DNA of 60,109 bases, from positions 658-60,766 of IMG/VR virus record IMGVR_UViG_3300037961_003044; one strand, written 5' to 3'. This document shows positions 14,947 through 20,950 of the stretch, in pieces (the first letter of the stretch is position 1; the number at the start of each line of letters is the position of its first letter). Origin of the DNA: a virus. The notes beneath the pieces were generated by a model. That model made no database searches. It was not told where the DNA came from and saw nothing but the letters and a program-made list of their open reading frames with translations. A program made the position numbers and the translations under genes.

Positions 14947-15547
14947 CGACAATGGTCTCCTCCTGGTTTGTTGGTTCGGTGTTAGTCACCTGTGCCTGAT
15001 AGGTATCAGAGGCCAGGATGTCTTCCCGTGCCCATGCTGGAACTTTGTCCCAGTTCTTAGGGTGGTCTTCGATGTTGTAAGACCAAGGGGTGACACTCGG
15101 TTCTGGACACTCAAGGCCCTTAGGCAGTGAAGACAGTCCAGTGATTTTGTCCGTCGTCTTGCCTGAGTCATTGGTGACATGCTGGACCGATGCCAGGCAT
15201 GGCTGACCCAGGACGTTCACCAGATCGAACTTCACCAGTTCCTCTGCCGTAAAGGCGCGACCTCTCCATGACTGGAGATGGTTCCTCAGGGTAGCCTTCT
15301 GGGAGAGGCTTGCCGTGTAGGTCACGCTCCTGCCAAGTGGCTGGGGCCCGTCCTCCTCTTTGAACACTGCCGTGTGTTCGGGGAACTCAAATGTCAGCAA
15401 CACTCGAGTTCGTTTCTTAACCGTGCCCTGCCACTCCGAGTCAGCAGTGCCCAAGTCGATGATGCTGATGCATCGAGCCACATGGTTACCCTCTGGCACC
15501 ATGGTGCGTTTCTTGGCGGTTTCGTTCATTCCTATTGTTAGTCCCAT
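14930..15547 (-). CDS. Phage single-stranded DNA-binding protein
   Basis: 205 residues. Starts at ATG 15547 with the ribosome site AAAGGAAC. The N-terminal V-P-E-G-N-H-V-A-R-C-I-S-I-I-D-L-G-T and T-F-E-F-P-E beta strands fit an OB-fold, and the last residues D-D-V-P-F form the acidic tip used by SSBs to recruit partner enzymes. It lies next to a RecE-like nuclease, the usual pairing. The C-terminal tail overlaps the nuclease start by 17 bases and contains a 13-bp regulatory-type site. Confidence 0.7.
   Translation of the reverse strand: MGLTIGMNETAKKRTMVPEGNHVARCISIIDLGTADSEWQGTVKKRTRVLLTFEFPEHTAVFKEEDGPQPLGRSVTYTASLSQKATLRNHLQSWRGRAFTAEELVKFDLVNVLGQPCLASVQHVTNDSGKTTDKITGLSSLPKGLECPEPSVTPWSYNIEDHPKNWDKVPAWAREDILASDTYQAQVTNTEPTNQEETIVDDVPF
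14978..14990 (-). promoter_or_regulatory. Stoperator-like site, exact GGTGACTAACACC
   Basis: Exact match, minus-sense, 31 bases upstream of the RecE-like start at 14946, inside the 3' end of the SSB-like gene. Confidence 0.6.
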
Positions 15548-15829
15548 TTAGTTGTTCCTTTCTGTTTTGTTGTTGTTGTTTTCTGAGTGTGGGTCACTCG
15601 GTTTCTCGGTCACCTCGACCGAAAGTTTCTTGGCACCCTGGAGCCAACCCCTGGCAATGCGTCTTTGCATTCTCGCCTTCCTCGCACGTCTGATTTCCTC
15701 ATGCGACACGTAAGGAATGGGGTCTGTTTTAATGGGTTCCATTGGCTTGGGTTTAATGACGTCCTCCTGGTCGACGTAAGCATTGGCTTTATCGAGTCCT
15801 CGGTAGGAGATGTATTGATATGCGTCCAT
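15548..15829 (-). CDS. Hypothetical basic protein (93 aa)
   Basis: Starts M-D-A-Y-Q-Y-I-S-Y at ATG 15829, which touches a 13-bp site with no spacing. The frame is open further upstream, but that part runs antisense-like through the RlpA gene. Lys- and Pro-rich middle, an R-R-A-R-K-A-R-M-Q-R-R basic helix, and an Asn-rich tail. Possible nucleic-acid binding; not recognised. Confidence 0.5.
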   Translation of the reverse strand: MDAYQYISYRGLDKANAYVDQEDVIKPKPMEPIKTDPIPYVSHEEIRRARKARMQRRIARGWLQGAKKLSVEVTEKPSDPHSENNNNKTERNN

Positions 15830-15842
15830 GGTGTTAGTCACC
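15830..15842 (-). promoter_or_regulatory. Stoperator-like site, exact GGTGACTAACACC
   Basis: Exact match. It abuts the RlpA-like stop and the ATG at 15829; nothing resembling a Shine-Dalgarno separates it from the start. Confidence 0.6.
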
Positions 15843-16232
15843 TCATTGCAGAATTTGGTAGTCGACGGTGATAAGACCTGCCTCCTTCTGAGCCAGTTCC
15901 TCGAAGGCTGCCCTGGCCAAGTCCAGCTCACGTCCCTCAATGAAGGGGCCCCTGTCGTTGACTCGGACGATGACTTTGTTGGGCCCATTCTTGACCAGAA
16001 GCCTAGTTCCGAATGGCAAGGTCTTATGAGCTGCCGTGTATTCATCAGGGCTAAACACTTCGCCATTGGCCGTGAGACGTCCCCGGTATTTCTCTCCATA
16101 CCAGGAAGCCACGCACTTGTGCGTCTTAGGTTGTTGTTTCACAACGATGATGTCCTTGGACACTTTGACTTGTTGTGGTTCCACGCAGCCCACCAGGACT
16201 GCAACGATGATTGTTAGTAGTAGTTGTTTCAT
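15843..16232 (-). CDS. RlpA-like lytic transglycosylase lipoprotein
   Basis: 129 residues. Signal peptide with lipobox L-V-G-C (Cys16), so an anchored lipoprotein. Then a complete double-psi beta-barrel: A-S-W-Y-G at 42-46, G-E-V-F (E58), A-A-H-K (H69), F-G-T and R-V-N-D-R-G-P-F (D93). E58, H69 and D93 match the acid, His and Asp used by Pseudomonas RlpA to cut peptide-free glycan strands. No SPOR domain. In a phage this could aid lysis or alter host septal wall; no classical endolysin is obvious elsewhere in module A. Confidence 0.8.
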   Translation of the reverse strand: MKQLLLTIIVAVLVGCVEPQQVKVSKDIIVVKQQPKTHKCVASWYGEKYRGRLTANGEVFSPDEYTAAHKTLPFGTRLLVKNGPNKVIVRVNDRGPFIEGRELDLARAAFEELAQKEAGLITVDYQILQ

Positions 16233-16257
16233 GTTGTTGTTTGTAGTTTGTTGGTGG

Positions 16258-16665
16258 TTAGAATTTGCTGGCTGACAAAGACATCTTCAGTGAATGCTCA
16301 AGGGTTCCTTGGCGGGTCTTTTTACCCAGCAGGTATTCCTTGGTGATACCCAGGTTTCTCATGGTGCGCTCGGCGTCTAGGACCAGGTGCCCATGCGGAC
16401 CACGCTTGGTGGCAGCCTTGGGGTCTGCTGAGAAATCGTATCGAGTCCTCCTGGCTCTTCTGCGTCGCTTTTTCTCCGACAGAAATGACGATTGAATCAT
16501 GGTTGCTCCACCGGTTGACGGTGCTGGTTTAGCCTGCGCTTTGGGCTCGGTAACTACCTCAACATTGACGATGTCAATTCCTTCGACCATGCCCAGGGCA
16601 GTGTATGCGTCTGAGGCTTTTGTCAGGTCGACGTTCAGGGTCATGCTTAGTTTCACACTTTTCAT
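16258..16665 (-). CDS. Hypothetical basic protein (135 aa)
   Basis: Three parts: an N-terminal mixed domain (K-L-S-M-T-L-N-V-D-L-T-K), a Pro- and Ala-rich linker, and a strongly basic C-terminal half (E-K-K-R-R-R-R-A-R-R-T-R) with G-P-H-G-H-L-V. DNA or RNA binding likely from charge alone. Eight bases separate it from the resolvase gene upstream. Confidence 0.5.
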   Translation of the reverse strand: MKSVKLSMTLNVDLTKASDAYTALGMVEGIDIVNVEVVTEPKAQAKPAPSTGGATMIQSSFLSEKKRRRRARRTRYDFSADPKAATKRGPHGHLVLDAERTMRNLGITKEYLLGKKTRQGTLEHSLKMSLSASKF

Positions 16666-16672
16666 TTTGTTT

Positions 16673-17044
16673 TCATGTGTTGTTGTTTTCTCGTTGTTGC
16701 AACAACTCCTCGAGTTGCTGTAAATCGCAGCACTGAAATAGCAGTAGTAAATCGTCGGACTTCAGAAAGGAGACCCAGGGCTGGTGGTTTGCCTTCCAGG
16801 AGACCACTGGCAACTCATAGACTTTGGAGTCACCTATTGCCTGGGCGAGCCAGTCCCTTATCAGGGCCCGTTCGCAGTTCTTCACCTCCCAATGAATCGG
16901 CAGTGCGTCACAGGTCACGTCAGGGCTATCGCAGCCCTGCTGGCTCTGGTGGAACCCGGTGCGCTTGGACTCATACCCAAACTCAGCCAGCTTCTTTACC
17001 CAGGCTCTTTCGCCCCTAGCCCCTTTCTGCCGTGCGTTGGTCAT
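16673..17044 (-). CDS. Hjc-like Holliday junction resolvase
   Basis: 123 residues from ATG 17044. The pattern K-G-A-R-G-E-R-A-W (E12), S-P-D-V-T (D42) and W-E-V-K-N (E53-V-K55) is the PD-(D/E)XK core of archaeal-type Hjc and related phage resolvases. It would cut four-way junctions before packaging. The C-terminal tail is Gln-, Glu- and Asn-rich and contains one copy of the GTTGTTGCAACAAC palindrome. It overlaps the upstream gene by 4 bases. Confidence 0.7.
   Translation of the reverse strand: MTNARQKGARGERAWVKKLAEFGYESKRTGFHQSQQGCDSPDVTCDALPIHWEVKNCERALIRDWLAQAIGDSKVYELPVVSWKANHQPWVSFLKSDDLLLLFQCCDLQQLEELLQQRENNNT
16693..16706. repeat. Palindrome GTTGTTGCAACAAC, copy 2
   Basis: 14-bp perfect palindrome, the core of the element at 2876-2895. 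It lies in the 3' end of the resolvase gene. Confidence 0.5.
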
Positions 17045-17289
17045 AGCAGGACCTTGGCCCCTTTCGATTCGATGACGTGGGGCTCTGACCGACTGATGCA
17101 GCATTGCCCGTCAATCTCGGCTACGTAGTTTCTCAACCCTAACGCACTGGCTGAGTTCATGCGCTTGGCCTCGAGCTGGCACCAGGCAACATGACTTATC
17201 GTGCCGTATTGGGTGGGCATCATCGTGTCCTTGCTACCCCAGTGGGTAACCTGCTTTGGTAGTATTTTTGGTTGTGCTTTGTATTTCAT
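17041..17289 (-). CDS. Small hypothetical protein (82 aa)
   Basis: Start taken at ATG 17289 (M-K-Y-K-A-Q-P), since the longer frame begins inside a 13-bp site. Cys and His present but no clear finger (W-C-Q-L, Q-C-C-I). First gene of a leftward run and overlaps the resolvase start by 4 bases. Unrecognised. Confidence 0.5.
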   Translation of the reverse strand: MKYKAQPKILPKQVTHWGSKDTMMPTQYGTISHVAWCQLEAKRMNSASALGLRNYVAEIDGQCCISRSEPHVIESKGAKVLL

Positions 17290-17304
17290 AAGAAACTCAA
17301 GTCT

Positions 17305-17317
17305 GGTGTTAGTCACC
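17305..17317 (-). promoter_or_regulatory. Stoperator-like site, exact GGTGACTAACACC
   Basis: Exact match, minus-sense, 15 bases upstream of the ATG at 17289. Confidence 0.6.
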
Positions 17318-17376
17318 TCTATCAAAAAAGTTCAAAAAATTTGTCAGGCTGATTTCTGTTGCAAGTCCGGCGAAAG

Positions 17377-17389
17377 GGTGTCAAACACC
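17377..17389 (+). promoter_or_regulatory. Stoperator-like site, 11/13 (GGTGTCAAACACC)
   Basis: Plus-sense. It is a fuller palindrome (GGTGT...ACACC) in the short gap between the 17289 start and the 17455 stop. Confidence 0.4.
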
Positions 17390-17454
17390 TAATATGCCAA
17401 GTCAACGCGCACCGGGTAAAAAGTGTCTTGCAGCCTGGTTGCCAGATAAGCTGC

Positions 17455-17664
17455 TCACTCGATGGAAACGTCACTGCCTCCTAAAGGGGGAGACTCAGAC
17501 TGATCGTCTAACTCGGCTTCTCGAGAAAGACCTGAAGTCTTCGCCCAGTCGGCGGCCATCTCGAGGTTAGATTTTAGCAAGTCATTCAACATGTCTTTCA
17601 CTTCCATCTCAAGCAATGCTGCTGCCCTCGATGCCATCGCAGTTTGTTCAAAAGTGAGTTCCAT
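17455..17664 (-). CDS. Small helical protein (69 aa), first gene left of attP
   Basis: Mostly one amphipathic helix (A-S-R-A-A-A-L-L-E-M-E-V-K-D-M-L-N-D-L-L-K), then an acidic Ser-rich tail. Begins the leftward early operon. A 13-bp site lies 5 bases before its ATG and a TATAGT hexamer (minus strand, 17689-17684) just upstream of that, so it could be tightly repressed. Size and position would suit an excisionase or small regulator, but no helix-turn-helix is visible. Confidence 0.5.
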   Translation of the reverse strand: MELTFEQTAMASRAAALLEMEVKDMLNDLLKSNLEMAADWAKTSGLSREAELDDQSESPPLGGSDVSIE

Positions 17665-17669
17665 AATTG

Positions 17670-17682
17670 GGTGTTTGTCACC
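17670..17682 (-). promoter_or_regulatory. Stoperator-like site overlapping a likely leftward promoter
   Basis: Reads GGTGACAAACACC (12/13). It lies between a -10-like TATAGT and the ATG at 17664, at the expected transcription start. A weak -35-like TTGTCA is 20 bases from the -10, so the promoter itself is tentative. Confidence 0.5.
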
Positions 17683-17822
17683 TACTATACGACAGAAGTC
17701 TTAAAAGGGTGACAAATATTTTCTAAGGCACCTGATTTTTTTTCGGCCATTACAATTTTCGACTTATTTTATACCACCCCATGGACAAATACTGACCAAC
17801 CCCAATAACCCAGGAGGAAGAA

Positions 17823-18776
17823 TTGCACCACAATGGCATTGTGGGGGTCAGGGGTTCGACTCCCCTCGGCTCCACCAAATTTAACTCAGTAGAACCAGAC
17901 CTAATTCTCTCTACCCAGGACCGTGAAGTTGTCCAGGCAATGTGGGAGAACGGAGTCTCGCTTGCCCAGGTTTGGTCCGAATGGCGTCGTTTGTATCTCG
18001 CTTCGCCCCAGCAAGTCAACACTTGTTTCAAATTATTTTTGAAGCACATCAAAGACTCGGGCAGGTCCCCCCAATACTGCAAAGAGTTCGGCTGGGTGCT
18101 TAACAAACTCGGTCTCTACATGGACACCGAGCTTCCCCTCTGCCAGGTCACCACAAAAAGTTGGTGGCGCTCTCTCGATGCAATGAGGGCTGGAAACACT
18201 GTTCGAAGGAAGGTCTCGGTGTTTCTGAACTGGTGCCTCAAGCAAGGGTTCATCAAGGAACCCATCCACATTCCAGGCAAGCCATCCTATCCTGAAGGAG
18301 ACATCGAGGTCCTGACCAACGACGAGGTGTCCTCGTTAATCAAAAGCTGTCCATCAGATTTACTAGGTCACCTCTGGCTCTGTTTGTGCATGGGTTTGCG
18401 AGTTGCTGAAGCGTCCAGGGTGGAGCATCTGAAAGTGACTGCGACCCACCTGGTGGTCGGTGCCCAGGCTGCCAAGACAAAAACCAGACGTGTCCTGGAC
18501 ATCCCTGAACACCATGGACACTACACCCAGTTGATCAGGCCTCAGATAAACCTCAGGAAACGCATGGAGGCTCTCAGGCTCAAGGCTGGTCTCAGCCGAT
18601 GGCCCAGGAACTGCATGAGGCATACGGCAGCCTCACATTGGTTGAACCGATTGCAGTCAGCCGAGTCCGCTGCCCTTCACCTGGGCAACTCCCCCGTCAT
18701 GCTTCACCGACATTACAAGGCTCTGGTTACCCGGCAGGAGTCTACCGAATTTTTTGACCTCTGGGTTGCAGTCTAA
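17823..18776 (+). CDS. int: Tyrosine recombinase (integrase)
   Basis: 317 codons from TTG 17823, which has a strong ribosome site (AGGAGG, 5 bases upstream). Catalytic residues: R193 in G-L-R-V-A-E, R266 in N-C-M-R-H-T, H272 in S-H-W-L and the nucleophile Y298 in H-R-H-Y-K. Two usual His positions are Asn (N263 and the L-G-N-S box), a variant I associate with verrucomicrobial integrases. The first about 19 codons are read through the tRNA-derived attP, so the start lies upstream of the crossover and would be lost on integration. The next in-frame ATG is codon 40. Confidence 0.88.
   Translation: MHHNGIVGVRGSTPLGSTKFNSVEPDLILSTQDREVVQAMWENGVSLAQVWSEWRRLYLASPQQVNTCFKLFLKHIKDSGRSPQYCKEFGWVLNKLGLYMDTELPLCQVTTKSWWRSLDAMRAGNTVRRKVSVFLNWCLKQGFIKEPIHIPGKPSYPEGDIEVLTNDEVSSLIKSCPSDLLGHLWLCLCMGLRVAEASRVEHLKVTATHLVVGAQAAKTKTRRVLDIPEHHGHYTQLIRPQINLRKRMEALRLKAGLSRWPRNCMRHTAASHWLNRLQSAESAALHLGNSPVMLHRHYKALVTRQESTEFFDLWVAV
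17828..17877 (+). other. attP core: 3' part of tRNA-Ala(GGC)
   Basis: Anticodon stem CCACA/TGTGG with 7-base loop ATGGCAT (anticodon GGC at 17835-17837), 5-base variable loop, T-stem AGGGG/CCCCT with loop TTCGACT, acceptor strand CGGCTCC, then ACCA. The acceptor strand carries the T that makes the G3:U70 pair of tRNA-Ala. No acceptor 5' strand or D-arm precedes it, so this is not a working tRNA but the phage attachment site, used to rebuild the host tRNA 3' end on integration. Confidence 0.85.
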
Positions 18777-18807
18777 AAAACTTTTTTTAACTTACTTATT
18801 TAATTGT

Positions 18808-18836
18808 TTGACATTTAAATACCGATAGTGTTTATT
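18808..18836 (+). promoter_or_regulatory. Rightward promoter for the plus-strand block
   Basis: Perfect -35 TTGACA (18808-18813), 17-base spacer and -10-like TTTATT (18831-18836), about 50 bases upstream of the 18888 gene. The bases TTTGACATTTAA at the -35 match one arm of the inverted repeat at 9347-9379. Confidence 0.55.
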
Positions 18837-18887
18837 ACTTGTGTCGGGCGGGAATGAACCCACTGGCAACAACAAGAAAGAACAACA

Positions 18888-19205
18888 ATGAAAATATCAG
18901 ACAGTCAAATTAAAGACCCCGTTGTTGAAAAAGTTGAAGACATATTTACATACCTTATTTGGAAATATGACATCAAATACATGGATGAAAGCGTGTATTC
19001 AGGAGTTCACAGTTACCGATACAAAGAAAACGGCAGCTTGCTTCAAGTGGTGTTTGAGGACGAAAACATACAGCCACTTCTTTTGGGGTATGGGTCTAGC
19101 AAAGTTCAGGAAGAACTGTCCAACCAGTTACGCATCCAAGGCTGGAAAGTTAATTCAAGCTACGGCCCTGTTCTGTTGTTAGAACGCAATTCAAGCCTAC
19201 TGTGA
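18888..19205 (+). CDS. Hypothetical protein, first after int (105 aa)
   Basis: AT-richer and Lys/Tyr-rich compared with neighbours (Y-L-I-W-K-Y-D-I-K-Y-M-D-E). Mixed alpha/beta with a short hydrophobic C-terminus (P-V-L-L-L-E-R). It has its own promoter. The distinct base composition suggests separate acquisition, as with morons in temperate phages. No family recognised; a lysogenic-conversion gene is possible. Confidence 0.55.
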   Translation: MKISDSQIKDPVVEKVEDIFTYLIWKYDIKYMDESVYSGVHSYRYKENGSLLQVVFEDENIQPLLLGYGSSKVQEELSNQLRIQGWKVNSSYGPVLLLERNSSLL

Positions 19206-19213
19206 CTAACACT
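19201..19213 (+). promoter_or_regulatory. Stoperator-like site, 11/13, plus-sense
   Basis: Reads TGTGACTAACACT, overlapping the stop of the 105-residue gene and 16 bases upstream of ATG 19230; oriented with local plus-strand transcription. Confidence 0.45.
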
Positions 19214-19229
19214 TCAGAAAGACAAAGCG

Positions 19230-19826
19230 ATGACCAAGACCCAGACAGAGAAATTCAAATTAGGGAAGCAGGCCCAGGAAGCTTGGGACAAGCTTCAGGA
19301 AACCCTCGATGGCAAAAGGGGCGGGAGGGAGCAGAAGACAGAGCTTGCTCTCAAGGCCATGGCTCAAGCGTTTGACCGGAACGAGGTCTACAAGAGGCAC
19401 TACAGGACAACTAAGACCAACCTCAAAGGCATCGTCTACAGGGCCCTTCCCTACGTGCGTCCCAGGGGAGAGAAGGCAATGACCCCTCGGCAGTTGCGCT
19501 TGAATGTTAGAGGTATGGTGACTCAGTATCTGCAAGACAACACTGAATACACCGACCGATACATCATTGAGACTATGTCCAGGGTGTTTAGAGAAATCGA
19601 CTTGGTTGAAAACCCAGAGCTGGTTCTCAGCAGAAAGCCATCTCCCAAGGAGAACAAGGCAGCCAAGAGCCTGCTTGCCACTGTTCGCAAAACTTACAAA
19701 GGAATGAGCCTGGAAGAGCTTGCCAAGCTACTGAGAGCAACCTCCACCCTGGCAGCCAAGACGGCCAAGGAAGAAGAGGCCCTGAAGCAAAGCAAAGTTG
19801 TTGCAACAACTAAGAAAGCAGCATGA
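19230..19826 (+). CDS. Basic hypothetical protein (198 aa)
   Basis: Lys- and Arg-rich throughout. Helical N-terminus (A-Q-E-A-W-D-K-L-Q-E-T-L), a central R-P-R-G-E-K-A-M-T-P-R-Q-L-R segment, a Y-I-I-E-T-M-S-R-V-F-R-E helix and a Lys-rich tail encoded partly by the third GTTGTTGCAACAAC palindrome. DNA binding looks likely. It overlaps the next start by 4 bases, so it and the ribbon-helix-helix protein are made together. Confidence 0.55.
   Translation: MTKTQTEKFKLGKQAQEAWDKLQETLDGKRGGREQKTELALKAMAQAFDRNEVYKRHYRTTKTNLKGIVYRALPYVRPRGEKAMTPRQLRLNVRGMVTQYLQDNTEYTDRYIIETMSRVFREIDLVENPELVLSRKPSPKENKAAKSLLATVRKTYKGMSLEELAKLLRATSTLAAKTAKEEEALKQSKVVATTKKAA
19796..19811. repeat. Palindrome GTTGTTGCAACAAC, copy 3
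   Basis: 16-bp perfect palindrome (AGTTGTTGCAACAACT) in the 3' end of the 198-residue gene. Confidence 0.5.
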
Positions 19827-20008
19827 AGAAACGAGGTAGAGGTGCCCCCAAGGGCTCGCAAAACGCAATCAAACTACCCGGCAAGCCTGCTACCTGTTCG
19901 GTGGCAGTGCGGTGCCGTCCAGAACAGAAGGAGCAGTGGATGAAGAAAGCCAGAGCCAAAGGCATGACGCTCTCCTCCTGGGTGTGTGAGTCGCTGGACA
20001 GGTGTTAG
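19823..20008 (+). CDS. Ribbon-helix-helix DNA-binding protein (61 aa)
   Basis: Basic N-terminal arm (K-K-R-G-R-G-A-P-K-G-S-Q-N), then a strand C-S-V-A-V-R-C-R and two helices P-E-Q-K-E-Q-W-M-K-K-A-R-A-K-G and T-L-S-S-W-V-C-E-S-L: the MetJ/Arc/CopG layout. Such dimers grip short palindromic half-sites, which would suit the GGTG-N5-CACC sites; one of those overlaps this gene's stop codon. It is the best candidate in the window for the scattered-site regulator. That link is inference. Confidence 0.65.
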   Translation: MKKRGRGAPKGSQNAIKLPGKPATCSVAVRCRPEQKEQWMKKARAKGMTLSSWVCESLDRC

Positions 20009-20013
20009 CCACC
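20001..20013 (-). promoter_or_regulatory. Stoperator-like site, 12/13
   Basis: Reads GGTGGCTAACACC on the minus strand; spans the stop of the ribbon-helix-helix gene, 16 bases before the radical-SAM ATG. Here it opposes local transcription. Confidence 0.45.
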
Positions 20014-20029
20014 TGTCTAAAGTTGATTG

Positions 20030-20950
20030 ATGAAAGATGGACTCTACTGTTCAGCAGGCATGGACATGTTCTCAATCGGCAGCGAGGGAGACGTCCACCG
20101 ATGCAACACCCTGGTGCTTCAGAAGGAACATAGCCTGGGGAACATTTTTGATAGTAACGTCCACGCAAACCAAGCCTACTCCTGGTGCCCTGTCCAGAAG
20201 TGCGAGCAGATATGCGACCGTCACTGGTCGTCTAAGAAAGTCATCTCAGATGGGGCTGAGAGCGACAACCAGGGCATCCAGGACCGCAATGCTTACAACG
20301 GGCTGAAGAAGCCTTGTAGCATCATCTGGGCCCCTTCCTGGAAGTGTAACTACAACTGTCACTACTGCGGTCTGCCCAAGGACACCAGGAAGACCACTGC
20401 CGATCAGTGGGTCCAAGCATTTGAACGGTTCATTGCCTGCAATGAATTTGATGGAGGCCTGCTGCACACCAATGGTGGAGAGCCATTGTTCTACGATGGC
20501 ATTGAGAAAATATTTTCCTTCATGGCATCGAAGGGTTTTGAAATTTGCCTGACCACCAACCTGTCCTCAGACGTTTGGAAGAAGGTGGTTCATGCTGCCC
20601 CTCCAGAGAAGTGGAGAAGCATTAACTGTTCTCTGCATCCAACAGAACCCAAGTTCTCCTGGGAGGTTTACTCGGGCCGAATTCTTGCCCTCAAAGCCCT
20701 GGGCTACCCAGTAGCCATGAATCTGGTTGGTCACCCGTCACAAATCATGCTGGCACCTCAGTATGCAAAGTTCTGCAAAGATGCTGGCATCGTGTTCTCA
20801 CTAATACCGATGATCGGTAAGTTCGATGGGTTTGACTTCCCCACGGTCGCAGACTACCCCAAGGCCATGAGGAGAATTATTGAAAGCCTCTGCCCTGAGA
20901 CGTTGGACGATAGCAACAAGTTTTACGAAGGTGCCAGGGCTACAAGCTGA
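20030..20950 (+). CDS. Radical SAM protein with N-terminal SPASM-like segment
   Basis: Start ATG 20030 (a TTG lies just before). The core has C106-x3-C110-x2-C113 for the 4Fe-4S cluster and SAM, followed by the G-G-E-P motif. Unusually, a SPASM-like auxiliary-cluster segment comes first: C7 in Y-C-S-A-G, C25 in V-H-R-C, then C53, C58 and C62. SPASM normally follows the radical SAM core, so this may be the remnant of a longer protein or a separate subfamily. The C-terminus overlaps the convergent glycosyltransferase by 11 bases. Substrate unknown; peptide or glycan modification is possible. Confidence 0.75.
   Translation: MKDGLYCSAGMDMFSIGSEGDVHRCNTLVLQKEHSLGNIFDSNVHANQAYSWCPVQKCEQICDRHWSSKKVISDGAESDNQGIQDRNAYNGLKKPCSIIWAPSWKCNYNCHYCGLPKDTRKTTADQWVQAFERFIACNEFDGGLLHTNGGEPLFYDGIEKIFSFMASKGFEICLTTNLSSDVWKKVVHAAPPEKWRSINCSLHPTEPKFSWEVYSGRILALKALGYPVAMNLVGHPSQIMLAPQYAKFCKDAGIVFSLIPMIGKFDGFDFPTVADYPKAMRRIIESLCPETLDDSNKFYEGARATS

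Noticed and set aside
17828-17877. Functional tRNA-Ala gene
   Set aside because: Acceptor 5' strand and D-arm are missing; only the anticodon arm to CCA is present, so it is an attachment site.
17750-18106. 118-codon minus-strand frame over attP and int
   Set aside because: Antisense to the integrase and tRNA fragment; no support.
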